Assembly (NCBI GenBank): GCA_025201765.1
Contig: MU623390.1
Span: 124,001-188,000 of the forward strand
Reading direction: 5' to 3'
From: Daldinia sp. FL1419
Lineage: Eukaryota > Ascomycota > Sordariomycetes > Xylariales > Hypoxylaceae
Length of the DNA stretch: 64,000 nucleotides
Shown: positions 36,560 to 49,915 of the stretch, in pieces
Layout: every line of letters begins with the position of its first letter
Position numbering within the stretch: position 1 is the stretch's first letter
Notes under the pieces: generated by a model
Databases searched by the model: none
Told to the model about the DNA's origin: nothing
What the model saw: only the letters and a program-made list of their open reading frames with translations
Made by a program: the position numbers and the translations under genes

Positions 36560-39500
36560 GATGCGGAAACTGGGCCTAACGATATTCGTATGTAGGTCCT
36601 GCAGTTGATTTGGGTATACAACAGAGTAGCGGCAAACCACCGGGCTGTCGCGTACCTCTTAATAGACGAGGGGTAAATAATCTACCCACGCCCACCAACA
36701 CACCAGGCGCTCAACCAACCCTGGAAGCACCTCACCAACCGAGGGTGGCCCTCCAGAAGTATAAATTCAAGTTGATCAACCTTCCAAGGGTAAGTGAAAC
36801 TTGAGTCGAAGCTCAGATAGACTTAGCAGCGATACGATAATAATAAAATCGTCAATGCGAAAAAGCTGTTACGCTAGTAGTAGGATTTCTCGTCGATTAT
36901 ATTTGTGGAATTAACGATGGGTGGGAGGATGAGGGACCGACAAGAAGAATTTTTTTTCTCCTTCTTATAAAAAATTTTGTCCAATGGTAGGTGGGTTTAT
37001 CAATTTTTTGTAAGTGAATGCGGGGTGCAATCAACAAACCTCCCAGGTGTAAGTCAACAGAGGACAGGGAAGGTAGGAAAAAAAAAAAGTGAGTCAAGTG
37101 TGATATTGAATGGGAGGGATTTTTTTGAGTGGAAGAAGTAGACGACACTACGACTGCTAAAATAACCGTTGGCTGGTTACGTGAGTGACCAGCAAGTGGT
37201 GTCGTTTAGGTTTGGGAGGATTGAAGAGGGGAAAAAAATTATTGAGGGAGAAAAACGTGACAAGTTATCCGAAAGATGACTGTGCTTGTGTTTGGGGCTG
37301 CAGCGGATTTTAGTTTGAGAACCGAACCCGATTTGGCCTGACCAACTTCAACCTGCTTAAGTTAGAAATCCCATAGATTTCGTCCTAGTTCTTGTTAGTG
37401 ACTGGACGCTTTGAATTGCTGATCTTGGATGGTGAAATAAGAGAAGAGCGGTTCGGACCGTAATGGTTGCCCACAGTTTTTTTTTTTTTTCTTCCTCTTT
37501 TTTCTGTGTACGTGAGGGTGCGGGACAGTTCGCTGTAGTACCTGTAGGAAGACGGGAGTAATAAAAAGGTGTAGACGTACCTAAAGCTGATGATGACAGA
37601 ACAGAATAGAGCGGGAGTGGATGGTAAATGTAAATCTAAGTAAGGGAAGACAAAAAGAGTAACTACCCAGTAAAAAGCTGGATTCACAGATTCGCAGAAG
37701 CGAAGTGTAGACTCTGATGCTTCTTAGATGTGTATCGTCTTCCTTTTTTTATTCCTTCCCAAGAGTCGCCGTACGCAGGGTTGAGAAACTAGGGTTTTAA
37801 CAAATTGCAGGGTAATAAATGAGGAAGTGTGTGTTTGCAATGTTGTAAGAGTACGATTGTGTGTAAATGGGATTATTTTGTGTGCAATGGAAAAAAAATT
37901 TAAAATTTCCCTCGTCTTTTGGTCCCTTGCTAAACGACCTAAGAAAAAAAAAATCCAGCTAAGATCGGGTAGCCGGTGGTTGTACGGGTTGAATTGGGAA
38001 TTTCGTTACCTACAAAAAGGTACGCCGCGGTCAATAATTTAGCTGGAAACTGGCAGCCACTGATGGATAGGTAGTACTCGCTCCGTATCGGGACCCTCCA
38101 CTTCAAGTAAGGTACCTAACAAATATAGTACGTCTGTGTAAATTTAACCTTTCTGAGCATACATTCAAGGTACAATGTACATGTAGTATTTCGCTGATGT
38201 ATGTTTCTAAAGTCGGGTTAACAGTCTTTTATCTGGTAATTGCGATTCTATGAAACAAAAGCAGCATGGAGCAGGCGCTCGAGATTGTATTAATACCTAC
38301 CCAAATACGTATATTGTAAAAAGGTAGTTGCAACTTAATAATACAAAGTTTTCTAACAAATGTAGAATAACAAAAACATTGTGGTAAGGCGAGTACTTAA
38401 CCTAGTTAGGTAAATTCAAATAGGTACTAAGGGTCTAGGCGGAAACAAGGTTACACGCTCTTTCACGGCTGTTGCTCGGCACAGGTAAGGAAATACATTG
38501 ATGGCATCTTGTAAAACTAGGTACCTCCTAGGTAGTAAAGTTACTTGACATGATGTTGTAGCTTTGGGGCTTTAGATTGAAACGTTAGGGGGGGGGGATA
38601 CCTACTTAGGTACACCTAGTTAATGAAATGCATCATGTACCTTGAAGTAACTAGGTTAGGCAATGAAGTAATTAGGTTAAATGTTTCCAAAGATTGTTAG
38701 TGTTACTGTGTGCTACTATGTAACTGAGAAATACACTAAAAGCATGACGCCTAGAGGCACTAAAAAGTCCACATCATTGAAGGTAATTCGTGGGCACGTA
38801 CATGAAAGCTGCATGGTTCGCAACAAGACCCAGCACTAGAGCTAGGTGGTGTAAGAAGAATCTTCAGACTTGGAAAATAAAAATAATTAAGATTGAGGGA
38901 ATACAAATGCGTTGTCTTGTGCTGCATTACGTTTGTAGGAGTAGCTAAGTACAGTACCTCATAGCATACTCATATACTTTACAGTCTGACCGGTCTATGT
39001 GATTAGACAACAAATTCAACGTATAAATAGGTATGGACCATCGTTGTTAGCGACAACTTATTATCCAAAAATAAGACACGTAGGTATAGTTGTAGGTATA
39101 GTCTAATTCCTCGCTGTACTTGAACCATTAAAAAAGAAAAAAAAGAAAAAAAAAAAAAAGATCGTCCTCTATGGCTTATGAGTGAGGGGCACGGGTTATC
39201 TATACCTTGCCAACCCGTAACCAAACCCGTAGCAAAGAGGTAGTTATACATATCTAGCTACCTACTTAGGTAATATCACCATATTAAGAACATACCTACC
39301 TACTGCCTAGGTTAGGTGCTTTACAGAGTATGCACAGAGTATGGGAATTTGGAGTAGGGTCACACCCAATTAAAACCGATATTTGGGTGCCTCTCCCAGA
39401 TTGCAACAAAGTTCATCATGTTTGATTTTACTTATCATTTCTCTAAGTTTCCCCATCACCCGAAACTGTATCTACTTCCTGGTAAAAATATACGATATCT

Positions 39501-40983
39501 CAAGTACTTGTCTAACTGGTTAGGATACCTGTCATATTTGTGTATTATTTCATTTTGCGTAAAGAAGCTTCTGGTTAGGCTGAAAAGGGGTGCACCAACC
39601 GCATCTTATCTTCTTTAATGTCTTCCGTCCATCCCGTGCGTATCCCATACATATAATACCCCCCCTCATAGGGCGAACGGACCTGATAGCTTTCAATCGT
39701 CTTCTAAACAAATTCAAGGCCTTCTATTCTTATATTACTCATCTATTACTTATCGCTCTCTGCGTGGGGGTGTTTGAACAACTAGATTGTCTTTTTCATT
39801 TTATTTATCTTTATTACATATTTCCCTGGACTAAACATCCCTCATTTTGCCCCGCGTAAATAGAGCTTCCGTTTTTAGATCAATATAACATGTGAATCGT
39901 ATTCCTACCTTCCGGTAAGCTCCTTTTGATATCGCTACACGGCCTCCTAGTCGAATTCTAGATCCCCTTACCGCGTCATATCTATATATTCTTTGTAGTA
40001 TCGTAACCATGTCTTAAAGCCGTCGTTGATTCCCATGCTATATATTCTGCCTGTGCGACACTCAGGACCAGCCACATCGGCCATCGTGTTGCTCCGCTTT
40101 CTCAATTCGATCATCTACCGTATTTTTTATTTTTATTTTTTAATTTCTTTTTTAAAAAAAACGTACTTACCTCGTCCCTAAATTCGCTCCGCTTCTTCCG
40201 CCCGCCTTGAGGGTTTTTCTTGGTCTATTGTAATACAGCATTCGGGAATTGTCTCAGTAACACACGAGTAGTAAATTAGACACCTAACGTATCGTCGCGA
40301 GCAAGTATTAGCAAACATGTGTTCGATTCGAGTCTTGAAACATGTCTCCCGCCAGTATGAGTTTTACCTGACCGGCTCTTTCTCTGAAGTTCCTTATGCT
40401 TAGTAGGTATTTCCAAATTGTCTAGGTAGCTTCTTGGCTCGTTTTTTTTTGGCCAGACCGTAGGATAATCTATCTCTAGGCAAAACGGGGCGCAGGCTCC
40501 GAGGACCGCGGCCGAGGTTCGAGAAATTGAACAGGGGACGCCCAGCCCCAACCGGTGGTCCCAAATAAGTAGGTAGCCACGCCTTATCCGTGGCGCTCGT
40601 TGAATACTTGGAAGAATCGACATTCGAAATGGACACATGAATATGCAATTGAGACTGATTCACGTCAAAACAGAATCGAAATTAAGATTTTATAGAATAT
40701 CATCTGATAGATAGATTATGCTTCTTATGTCCTGTTTACCTAATACTTGAAGGGGGTAAGTATTCTTGTCTTATACCCCTATATCAATACCAACCACCTA
40801 ATCATCTATAATGCAAGTTAACAGAGATTTGAGATAACACAGACGCTTTACCTTCGCTCTTATTAACCATATAATTCTCTCTCGTCCTAGTAAACGTGTC
40901 CAAATCATCGCAACCTGGAAGCGAGGCTGATAGACTTCTAATCGCAATACGAGCAAAATACAATAATATACAACGTGTCAGGT
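36560..40983. other. Gene-free stretch
   Basis: This is 4.4 kb upstream of the La-motif gene and downstream of SFT2. I find no supported coding sequence. The region 38.0-39.4 kb is AT-rich and unusually dense in GGTACCTA, CCTAGGT and ACCTAGTTAGG-like words. Confidence 0.5.
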
Positions 40984-42161
40984 CTAGCCGGTCATCCACG
41001 TGGCTGCCCTCCGCGCCCCAAAGCTGGTAGCGATTCGAAGGCCACTTGAACCCATCGGGAAATAGCTGACGAGGTACCAGAGAAGGCACACAATCTGGAT
41101 AATAGCGGCTATTAAAGTAAGGGGACCATTGTGAAGCTGTAAAAAGTTAGTCGTCACGATCTTCCTTTAGAGCGGACGGGCAATGACTTACACCCATAGA
41201 GAAGTAAATAGTCAATGCAATCGATCCGAAGTAAGCTGCTGTAAATGACAAACGTGGTCCGGATGTTAGGTGCTGCAGATATGCCATAGGACCCATCATG
41301 GCACCAAAGGAACAGAGAAATAGTATGGAACCGAAGGTCCATCTAGGAGGCAAGATACTGTTAGTACATTATCCTCGCGTCGCACATCGCCCGCGCAGAG
41401 CGCAAACAAGGAGCAAAAAAAATGTCGTAGAAAGAAGCTTGGATCTACCGGGCTGATCACCCGTGTCTTTATGCAAGATTGATACATATGCAGCAACGGC
41501 TGCTTGCAGAGATCTTCATCTTATCCAGTGTCGTAAGGGTGCTATCTTTGACCACGAGGACAAGATGGCAGGGGGGTAGAAGCTGGGAAGCTAGGGAACT
41601 AGGAGAGTCTTGGCCTTACAAGATGACGAATTTGCTGGGCTTGGTCACGAAGACCGGCCACAAAATAAAGCACAGCAGAAAGCAGACGAAAGCAGCCAAG
41701 TTACAGGCACCGAATATTAGCAACCGGTCCCATCGGCTCACTAGGTAGAAGAATCGGGATTTCAAGTCAGTCTTAAGGAATAGCTACGGTGGGTCGCTGC
41801 GTCCATGTGCGAATGTAAGACAAGCCGCGCGCCGCGCGGGAGATGCACGTGGTGACAACCATTAAAGGTCCGCCTAAAGGTCCGCTGCAGGGGAAACTAT
41901 AGGACTAAAAACAAGGAGGGAGAAGTGGGAGGAAGACTCACGGACAAACCATCCTTCCTCTTCTTCACGACGATTGCTGGCTGGTAAAGGAGCGCCAGCG
42001 CTCTCTGTAGTGGGTAGTTGCACATATCCGCGGTCTCCAAAGGGATTCAACGACTGTATCGACGATAGTAAACCGGATCGCTGTGACGTATTGGCCGGAT
42101 ATTCGTCACGGCGCGACCATCCTAGGGAGTTCATGGATTCCCTAAAGGATGCAGACGCCAT
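40984..42161 (-). CDS. SFT2: SFT2-like vesicle transport protein
   Basis: Four exons, 42161-41942, 41740-41620, 41342-41192 and 41136-40984, splice in frame to 214 residues, the normal length for this family. Introns have GTGAGT, GTAAGG and GTAAGT donors and TAG/CAG acceptors. Sft2 is a four-helix membrane protein of the late Golgi and endosomes that helps the t-SNARE Sed5 in retrograde traffic fusion. The sequence starts MASASFRESMNSLGWSRRDE, carries the conserved EEEEGWFVLSRWDRLLIFG before the first helix, the helices NLAAFVCFLLCFILWPVF, FGSILFLCSFGAMMGPM, FTAAYFGSIALTIYFS and LIAAIIQIVCLLWYLVSYFP, and ends with MGSSGLRIATSFGARRAATW, typical of the family. Each exon join restores a conserved stretch, so the model is well supported. 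Confidence 0.95.
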
Positions 42162-45100
42162 TGTATATAGATTGTCTCTCGGTCGCTTAATTTTAAACTC
42201 GCCGTCGCAATTATTTGGTTCCGCGACCGCAAAAGGACGGCGATGTCGGTCTTGGTAGGTACGAATGTGGTGAGAGTTGCGTGTGGTATGGAGATATACG
42301 GGAGCGGATCGTGCGGGAGATGCTACTTCGTAGTGGATGTTACTATGCGTCAAATGACCACCTCTCTTCTCGTTTTGGGGCTGGGAGGCGCTGATGGAGG
42401 AGGCTGTGGGTTGATGGAAGATGAGATGCGTCGATGTGTCTACTTGGACTTATTTGATGTCGCGTTTAAAGAAGCACTAAAAATGAAGTGTGGTGGAGAG
42501 TGCCAGAGTGCGTAAGGAAAATGCATCAGCCCAGAGCCATGAGCCACACGAAGACAGATGCGGTTGGTGGTCTGTGCGAGTGGGGAGTACTGGTATAACA
42601 CTCAGATGTACGTCATTGGCTCATTAACCTGCATGTGGCTTCAAACTGATCCCGCTAAGATGAGACCCGCTTAACTTTGTCCTACATATCCGTACATATC
42701 CCACAGATACCTTGTCTCAAGATACTGCACGTCTGCATACCCGGTACATATCTATCCTAGTATCTACCTTGTAGTACCACCTATATACCTTCATCCATCT
42801 ACATATGTATGCCAATGTGTGTAGCGTAGATAATGCTGTATATATGATTGTGGTTCTTTAAAATTAAAACATGTTGCCATACTTGAAGGGCTCGGAATAT
42901 TCTCCTAGTCGTCATACCCGTAAGAACTTCCAATTTAGTCTAAAAAGTGGGCATGGATGGGCGCATTAGATGGGCGCATTAGATGGACGCGTGGTTTTTG
43001 TGAATAATCCCATGGTAGCCTGGATATTCGCAAGTTAGTTTGTCGACGCAACTCGCTAATCTGCTTCCCACCCTCGTAAATCTAAGCATCTGCCTGCCTA
43101 CTCCGCAGGTGGACGCATGCAATACCCCCCTCCCAGGTAGATCCCTATCAGGTAGATATTCCGAGTTGCCTGCGAAGTCGATGTAATTTATACGCAAGTT
43201 CAGATGGTCGCGTAGATTTGTCGGTTGAGCGCTTGCGTATACCACATCGATCTATACATACAGACACACAGACACACACGAAATCTATCTACCTTGCTTA
43301 TCATCAAGGTGTGTTAGAAGCGACGCATCCTATTGGTGGTAAGCGCTTCAGTCATCTAAACTTGGGTTATACCTCTCCTGATGGTTGCAAGACCGGCCAA
43401 CTTCTTGGGGCGCGGGGAGCGCGGGTAGGAAAGTTGTGGAGTTTCTACTAGGTTAGGGACTTATCAAGGAGCAATGCTTGTTAGTATAAGACGATAGTAA
43501 TAGATAACCTGCGTAGATAATATGAATAGTATGGATGGTATTAGCTTGGGGTTTCATCGTAACCGATCATTCTCAAATTAACCATCATGTATTTTCATTC
43601 GACTTGTCTCGAGTTTGCCAAGTCCATAACTAGCTATTAATACTGTTTTTTGTTTCTAAAGAGATAAAAGCCTTACCCGTCTATTTGAAGTGTCAGCTGG
43701 GTCCCTTTAATTGCTAGGCCAGCTGGGATTACCAATCACGCACCGTGCCGAACGGACGCTATCCAAACTCTATCTATGACCGTCCGAGGTGCTGGATGCG
43801 CTACGAAAATGATTGGCTCCTGCTGTTGATGCTGGGGGATGCAGAAGCCGCGGATCGTTATGGGGAACAGGCCGGCAACATTTGGGAACCTGCAGCCTTG
43901 AGTTACATCGGAGCTGTCTTCGGCCGGCAAAGGCCAAGACTTTTACTCTTATACTCCACCTACCACAGCTTCCCTTCACGTCAACCTGCTGCCATTCTAT
44001 AGAGCATGTAAAAGTATGTATGTTCCAAGATCTACCCCTCCATCGTCAACAGATCATACTACGTTGTATATGCAAAGAGACTCTATCCTACCATTCGAAA
44101 TGACTTCATCGTCTTCGTATTAACACGAAGATATTCCAGAAACGCTGCTGCCGCGCGGGGCCCTTTGGAAAGATTGAAGATCATCAACTAATTCGCCTTC
44201 TCTTGCTTTGAGTATATGGAGCTCCGCCTATACACTCTACACGGCGCGCATGATTACCCCCCTGCACGGGAAATTTATAATGGGCTAGGGACCAAGCTTA
44301 GTATAGAGCAAATAGAACATGGAGCCTAGAAAGTACCGTTCGCGCACGCAAATGCTACACCCCGCCGTCAATAGAGTAGAAACGAAGAAACGACACTTAC
44401 ACGCGCGAGTTCCCTAAAAGCGGGTTCCTTACGCAAAAACCCAGATCTCGCAGTCTTCGGTCAGCCTGCTAACCGATTCAAGGCATGGCCTCAATGACAG
44501 TGACTCACATATCGCATAGGGATCATGCTGACGATTTCCAAGGTTTTGTCGTTCGGATTGCCCAAATTCCCATGTCTTCGACCACACTAACCACACTTTC
44601 CGATAGATCCTCGTTTATAGCCTTAGGCCAAAAATAAAGGGGGGAAGAGAGAATTGTGTCTCACCTAGGTGGGTGGGTTGGCTGACTTCGGCCGGGTCAC
44701 GAGTCTAAGTGCCGCCCACCCTTCCCCTTCTGTCTTTTCTAGACAGGGGCCCCTCTTCATTACAGTATGTATTCTGACGATAAGATAAAGCTCGGTTGCG
44801 CGGTTCGCGGTTGCCATGGAGTGAAGTAACTTCGTATGAGTCCGGTGAGAGTTGGGAGAGACACATCCTTCCCGCTTTCCACCCTACACACCATTATCAG
44901 TTCAAACGGGGCGATTCCAAGTTTATACCAAGTCATAAGACGCGTGAATAACCTGTTTAGGTAGAAGAAGAAGAAGAAGAAGTGAGAAGAGGTTTGGGGG
45001 GATTTTTGTCATCTCACCTGGGGGTATTTTTAGACGGACATAAACGTACATAGATATTCGAATATAAAAAGCTATGCACCCCACGTCCATAGCCCAATGA

Positions 45101-47970
45101 ACGGATGTTTCTGTCATCTCAACGACTGTAATTAATCAATAGGGCTGACACGACTAATTCATGGATCATTTTCCTACCAACACAAGAGATATCGCGATAT
45201 TATAAACACAGTAGAATGCCCCCGAGTACAAGTTGAAAGGCATCCGGAAACGACTCTCCTATCTATCGAAGACATCTGGAGCAGCGGGCAGATAGCGAAG
45301 GTTTTGAACCATCTCCTGGCGCTAGTAACTTGGACCACCTTCTCCAACAGGACTTATTCAAAGTTGCGGCATCGACACAAACGCGCGATCGACCTTGCAG
45401 GAGATCTGATCAGGGATTCGGCATCACCCCGCGGAGCCTGACCAGATACACACACAACAGGCTTCGATAAGGACTTGGTTTACATGGACGATATTGCCTG
45501 CCTCTACTGGACTATTTCGACTTCCTCGTCCAGAACACAGCATTACACCTCGAGTAATACAAGACGACCAGTACGATTAGTACGGCGACAAGGGCAATTC
45601 GGAAGGTCGGAGATCTGGTCGGTAGTGCCCGAAGGATATCTTGGAACGGTGCAAAAGCTCCGACAAGACACGATCTTACTCTGCCGATTCCTATCCTCGA
45701 CTATTCGACACCTGACCCTCGTTCGGGAAAGGTGGTTAAGCTTGGGTCTTTTGGTTACTTCGGTATAGTCGATCGGAAACCGGAGTCACTAGGTACTGCT
45801 GATACTGCTTGGTGCTTTCTTGTGCTGCTGCATGTGCCTTCTGACATAACTGGTTAGGGGCATACGCTAGAGTCTAGCACTATCACTCGCTAGCATCGAG
45901 ACCTGGGACTTATCTTACACCCTACACCACAGCTGCGCTACGCTAAACTACCCCTAGTAACTTCCTAGGAAGTTCCAGTATCACTGCGCAACCACCCCCT
46001 ACATCCCTACATCCCTACATTTTACATAGTACCTTCACACCTAAAAGTCACCCAAAAGCTACCAGGTGTTCGCTCAAGGGTCCTTAAGCCTTTGTGGGCA
46101 ACCAATCAATTGACTAAAAACAACAGGGAAGGCACATAAACGGTGCACTTGCATTGGCTTTGCACTACCCTGTTCACCTTGCTCTATCCCAAATTCTTTC
46201 CCACCTCTTTTCCCACCTTGTCCGACATCAGATCGCACAGCTTCAAGGTACCTTGCCTTTACTTACAACTCATTTCTCACTTGAGACCGCCTTCCTGCAA
46301 CTCACCGCACGATTCCATTTTACTATATCTACCTCCCAAGGCAGCTTGCGTTTATTCCCAACCCATAAAATAGACGACTCTGCTCTGTGCGGCCACCCTC
46401 GTCTAATCGAACCTATCAAGTAGGCAACCTTTAACGACTTCAGCAACCTCAGCAACCTTAGCAACTCTTTGGTACCTGGTTCCTCCTCGTATAGGACTTT
46501 AACCCCCGGCGTTTTTCGGCTTGAAGCTTCGCCCGCATAGCTACGCCCTCTTTATCTGGAAGTACCGCAAGTAGACAAGTACGAAACGGGAGAGCTGACA
46601 ATAATTGCCCTACTAACGGGAACTTTGGGACTTGTTGCTACTAAATAAACCTTGCCAACCGAGTTCACCCAACCCAGGCTAGGCTACCTACCTACATTCT
46701 CCCTCCAGTTCAAAGGAATCCAATCTAACACATCTTGTACCTTCGGCCTTTACCGCCTCAATATTCCTGAGGATCCTAGGGTCCTCTTCTCTTCCTCTTA
46801 CACATATAGCAACATTCCCAACCCCGACCATTTCCCACACATCTAACCGAGCTTCCCTTTGCTCATTATTTGATCTACACGGCTTACCAGTCAGTTATCT
46901 TGCACTTCGGATTTAAAGACAGTTGTTTTGATCTGATATACGATCCATCAACTCTCGTGCAACTGGCCACATTGATTAAGAGCCGACTAATCCCGGCGTC
47001 ACCTCCGTGCTTACAGTCTGACAAGTCTCATCATTTTTAACCTCCCTCTTCGTACGCTACTTAGGTGTTACCTTCCGTACCCTGCAGTTGATCACTCTTC
47101 TGAGGTCAGAATCGCCGTCATCGAGGGTTACCGGCATTGCCTCGGTCGTCTTTCACATCTTACTGGTGTAGGGATTATAGCGATACCGCCTTTCAAATCC
47201 GACAAGGCGCAAAATATCTCTTCACTTACCCTATCCCTGAGGAAGCGAAACTTTACTTCCTTTTTTCCCTTCTACTTCTTTTTTCTTTCCCACAAAGTAA
47301 AGCGTTTATTTGAACCGACCAATAACCTACCCCAACATCCATTGTTGGCCATGCGCATTCATTGAGCCGTACGTATATTCTCTACTTGATTCATTCATCA
47401 GTCTTCTCTCCACATCTCGGACTATTCGCGTCGGACTCAACAGAACAAGGGACAAAAGCAAGAAAAAAGGAATGCGAAAAGGAAGAAAAAAAAAGAATCT
47501 ACGCACAAATTTCCCAATTCAACCAAGCTTGGATTCACCTCTAACCAATACATGCAATAGATATACCTCAACTCCATTTCACCGTCCCGCACTTTGCAAC
47601 CCCCGTCCCCCCGTCCCCCATCCTATATACTAGCTTGTATCCCACAAGATATTTTATCTAGGCGACCACATTCGCGCAACGTCGTCCGTTATTTATCTGC
47701 ATGGCTACGTAATTTGTGGCCAAAGTTCCAAAAACCATTCTTGCACAACTTCGTGTGCCTTTTACCCGAGGTAGATAAAATACCTTTTTTTCAGGTTCAC
47801 TCTGGTCGTTACAGAAATGCCCCTACAGTATTGACAGCATTGGCAACATTGGCGACACTCGCGGTTGCCTTCTATTAATACTAGTTTATTTAGTTTAGGG
47901 TACTTGTGAGCTGAGTCCTCCTCGGTGTATCAAGTGTAGCAACCCATACCTTAATGCTTCCTGCCCCACA
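42162..47970. other. Gene-free divergent spacer between SFT2 and the bHLH gene
   Basis: This is 5.8 kb, part of a 6.1-kb gap between start codons. Short ORFs are present but none has a domain or a convincing spliced continuation. The segment 45.9-48.3 kb is pyrimidine-rich on the plus strand and is likely the promoter and long 5' leader of the bHLH gene. Confidence 0.5.
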
Positions 47971-48071
47971 CACATCCCACTATCTCCCACTACCTCCCAC
48001 TACCTCCCACTACTCTTCATATCCTTCCTTCCTTCCAATACCCACTCACCAACTATATATATATATATATG
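47971..48071 (+). repeat. Decamer repeat, CTTC run and TA run in the bHLH leader
   Basis: Four 10-bp units of TAYCTCCCAC (47971-48010) are followed by a short CCTT run (48022-48036) and an alternating TA tract (48054-48071). They lie about 230-330 bp upstream of the bHLH start codon. Confidence 0.8.
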
Positions 48072-48304
48072 TGGATGCGGGGCTGACTCTATCCTCTACA
48101 GAATCATTATACCTGACTCTCTCAATTGCCGACCGTACTCAATAGGCATAGCAGCCTCACTCTTACTTCGCCTCCCCTATAAGTCAGTCAACAGTTTGAA
48201 AGGCTGCACATAACTGATCAACTTCAAACTCTATCATTACTATTACCTTTATTTTCTTCTTAACCCTTTTTTTTTTATATTTATCCAACCCGACGCAGGA
48301 CGTG

Positions 48305-49915
48305 ATGGCACAGCACACCTTCAACCAGTTTGGTGGCGGCCAGAATGCCGGTGGTACCAACGGCAGTATCGACCCGAACGACTTAGCGATGTCCGGAACA
48401 TACGCAGCCTCGTACTCAAACAACTTTAATGGAAATAACAATTCTTCCAATTTCTTTGGCGATGATGAATTACTCGACACCCTCGGCAGCCCGACGGATC
48501 CCATGTCTAACCAACCCGGCATGCACAATCACGGTCAGGATTATGGTGGCATGAATGAGATGAACATGGGATTTTCTCACGGCATGTATTCGCATCAAGG
48601 AAGCCACGGTATACCGATGGATCAGAACCACATGAACGGATATTCCAACACGCCAGATGGTGATCCCATTCAGAGCCCATTCGTCCACAGCCTCGGCCAA
48701 GCACAGTTTCACCAGATGCCCCAGCACCAGCCTTTTGGGAATTCTCTCCAATCGCCGATATCATATTCCGGCTCTCCTCTAGCCGGCTCTGACTTAAACA
48801 ATGAAGGTGATCCTAATTACCTAAATGCCAAGTCCCGCCCACAGCTCTCCAACATGCAGCGCAAATCCTCTAGTACCCGAAGCCCCCTTACGCCCAAGAC
48901 CGCCGCCATGTCCGCTTTAAACGTAAACTCCCGGGAACAGCAAGGCTTCGGCGCTCAGCCGATTCGAACCACAAATGGTCATCACGAGAAGTCTCCTTCT
49001 GGGCAATGGATGCACACCCCCAACAGTCTCTCTTCTTTCCCTGGCTCCGGCTTCTCTTCACCCATGCAACACAATATGCAAAATCCTCAGATTGCAGATG
49101 TATTACGTGGCGGTACTTCTATGCCTACCAAATTAAATACGCCACCAAATGCGGTTACGTCGCAAGAAATGAAGAGGAAGCGACGTCGTGAATCGCACAA
49201 CCTTGTCGAGCGACGACGTCGAGACAACATTAACGAGAGGATCCAAGATCTAAGCAAACTCGTACCAACGCACCGATTAGAGGACGAGAAAATCAGAAAG
49301 CTCATACAAAATGGAACACCTTTGTCTCCAAGCCTAACCGGCATCTCTCATCCAGCGCAGGCCACTTCGGGATTAGCCGGTCCAGGCGCAAAGCGAGCGA
49401 CGGGTGTCGGCAATATTACCACCGGCCTTCCTTTAGAAGAGAAGGACAAGGGCCCAAACAAGGGGGATATTCTCAATGGAGCTGTTAGCTGGACCAGAGA
49501 CTTAATGTGGATGCTACACTTGAAACTCCAACAGCAAGAGGAGCTCATCAACACTATTGTAGAACTCGGCGGAAGCGTTCCGCTTGGCCTCACAGAGGAT
49601 GAAAAGCGGATGCAAACAGAACTGATGGAAGCAATGACCAAGAATGGCCCGCATACCTTTTCGTATTCTCGCTTTGCTGGATCGGGTCTCCGAGTGCCTC
49701 AACACACTGATTATAGGGGAGACTCCTTGAACGGATCTGACAGCGCGATTGCCGCCACATCTGTAAGCCCTGAGGACCAGGATGGTGTAGATCTTGCGGC
49801 GGATATGGGTGACGGCGGCCAGTTCTGGAATGATCCGGATGATGAGGACAGCGGACCTGCGTCGATTAACTTCAAGGAAGAAGACGAGTTCGGGATGGAT
49901 CTCTCTCACGACTAG
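48305..49915 (+). CDS. bHLH transcription factor with an expanded loop
   Basis: The open frame encodes 536 residues from ATG 48305 (MAQHTFNQFGGG). A typical intron acceptor (GACGCAG, ending at 48300) lies five bases upstream, so there is probably a 5' UTR intron, and an upstream coding exon cannot be excluded. The N-terminal half is Asn/Gly/Met/Ser-rich. The basic region at about residues 288-308 (RESHNLVERRRRDNIN) has the His, Glu and Arg residues that specify a CACGTG E-box. Helix 1 (ERIQDLSKLVP) is separated from helix 2 (KGDILNGAVSWTRDLMWML, from about residue 383) by some 70 residues. A short leucine-containing coil follows. This arrangement resembles Rtg3/MITF-type fungal factors. The C-terminus is acidic and may activate transcription. 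The target genes are unknown. Confidence 0.85.
   Translation: MAQHTFNQFGGGQNAGGTNGSIDPNDLAMSGTYAASYSNNFNGNNNSSNFFGDDELLDTLGSPTDPMSNQPGMHNHGQDYGGMNEMNMGFSHGMYSHQGSHGIPMDQNHMNGYSNTPDGDPIQSPFVHSLGQAQFHQMPQHQPFGNSLQSPISYSGSPLAGSDLNNEGDPNYLNAKSRPQLSNMQRKSSSTRSPLTPKTAAMSALNVNSREQQGFGAQPIRTTNGHHEKSPSGQWMHTPNSLSSFPGSGFSSPMQHNMQNPQIADVLRGGTSMPTKLNTPPNAVTSQEMKRKRRRESHNLVERRRRDNINERIQDLSKLVPTHRLEDEKIRKLIQNGTPLSPSLTGISHPAQATSGLAGPGAKRATGVGNITTGLPLEEKDKGPNKGDILNGAVSWTRDLMWMLHLKLQQQEELINTIVELGGSVPLGLTEDEKRMQTELMEAMTKNGPHTFSYSRFAGSGLRVPQHTDYRGDSLNGSDSAIAATSVSPEDQDGVDLAADMGDGGQFWNDPDDEDSGPASINFKEEDEFGMDLSHD

Noticed and set aside
43745..44002. 85-codon plus-strand ORF
   Set aside because: It begins with GTG rather than ATG and has no recognisable motif.
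45475..45768. 97-codon plus-strand ORF
   Set aside because: It begins with TTG, which is not a normal eukaryotic start, and shows no domain.
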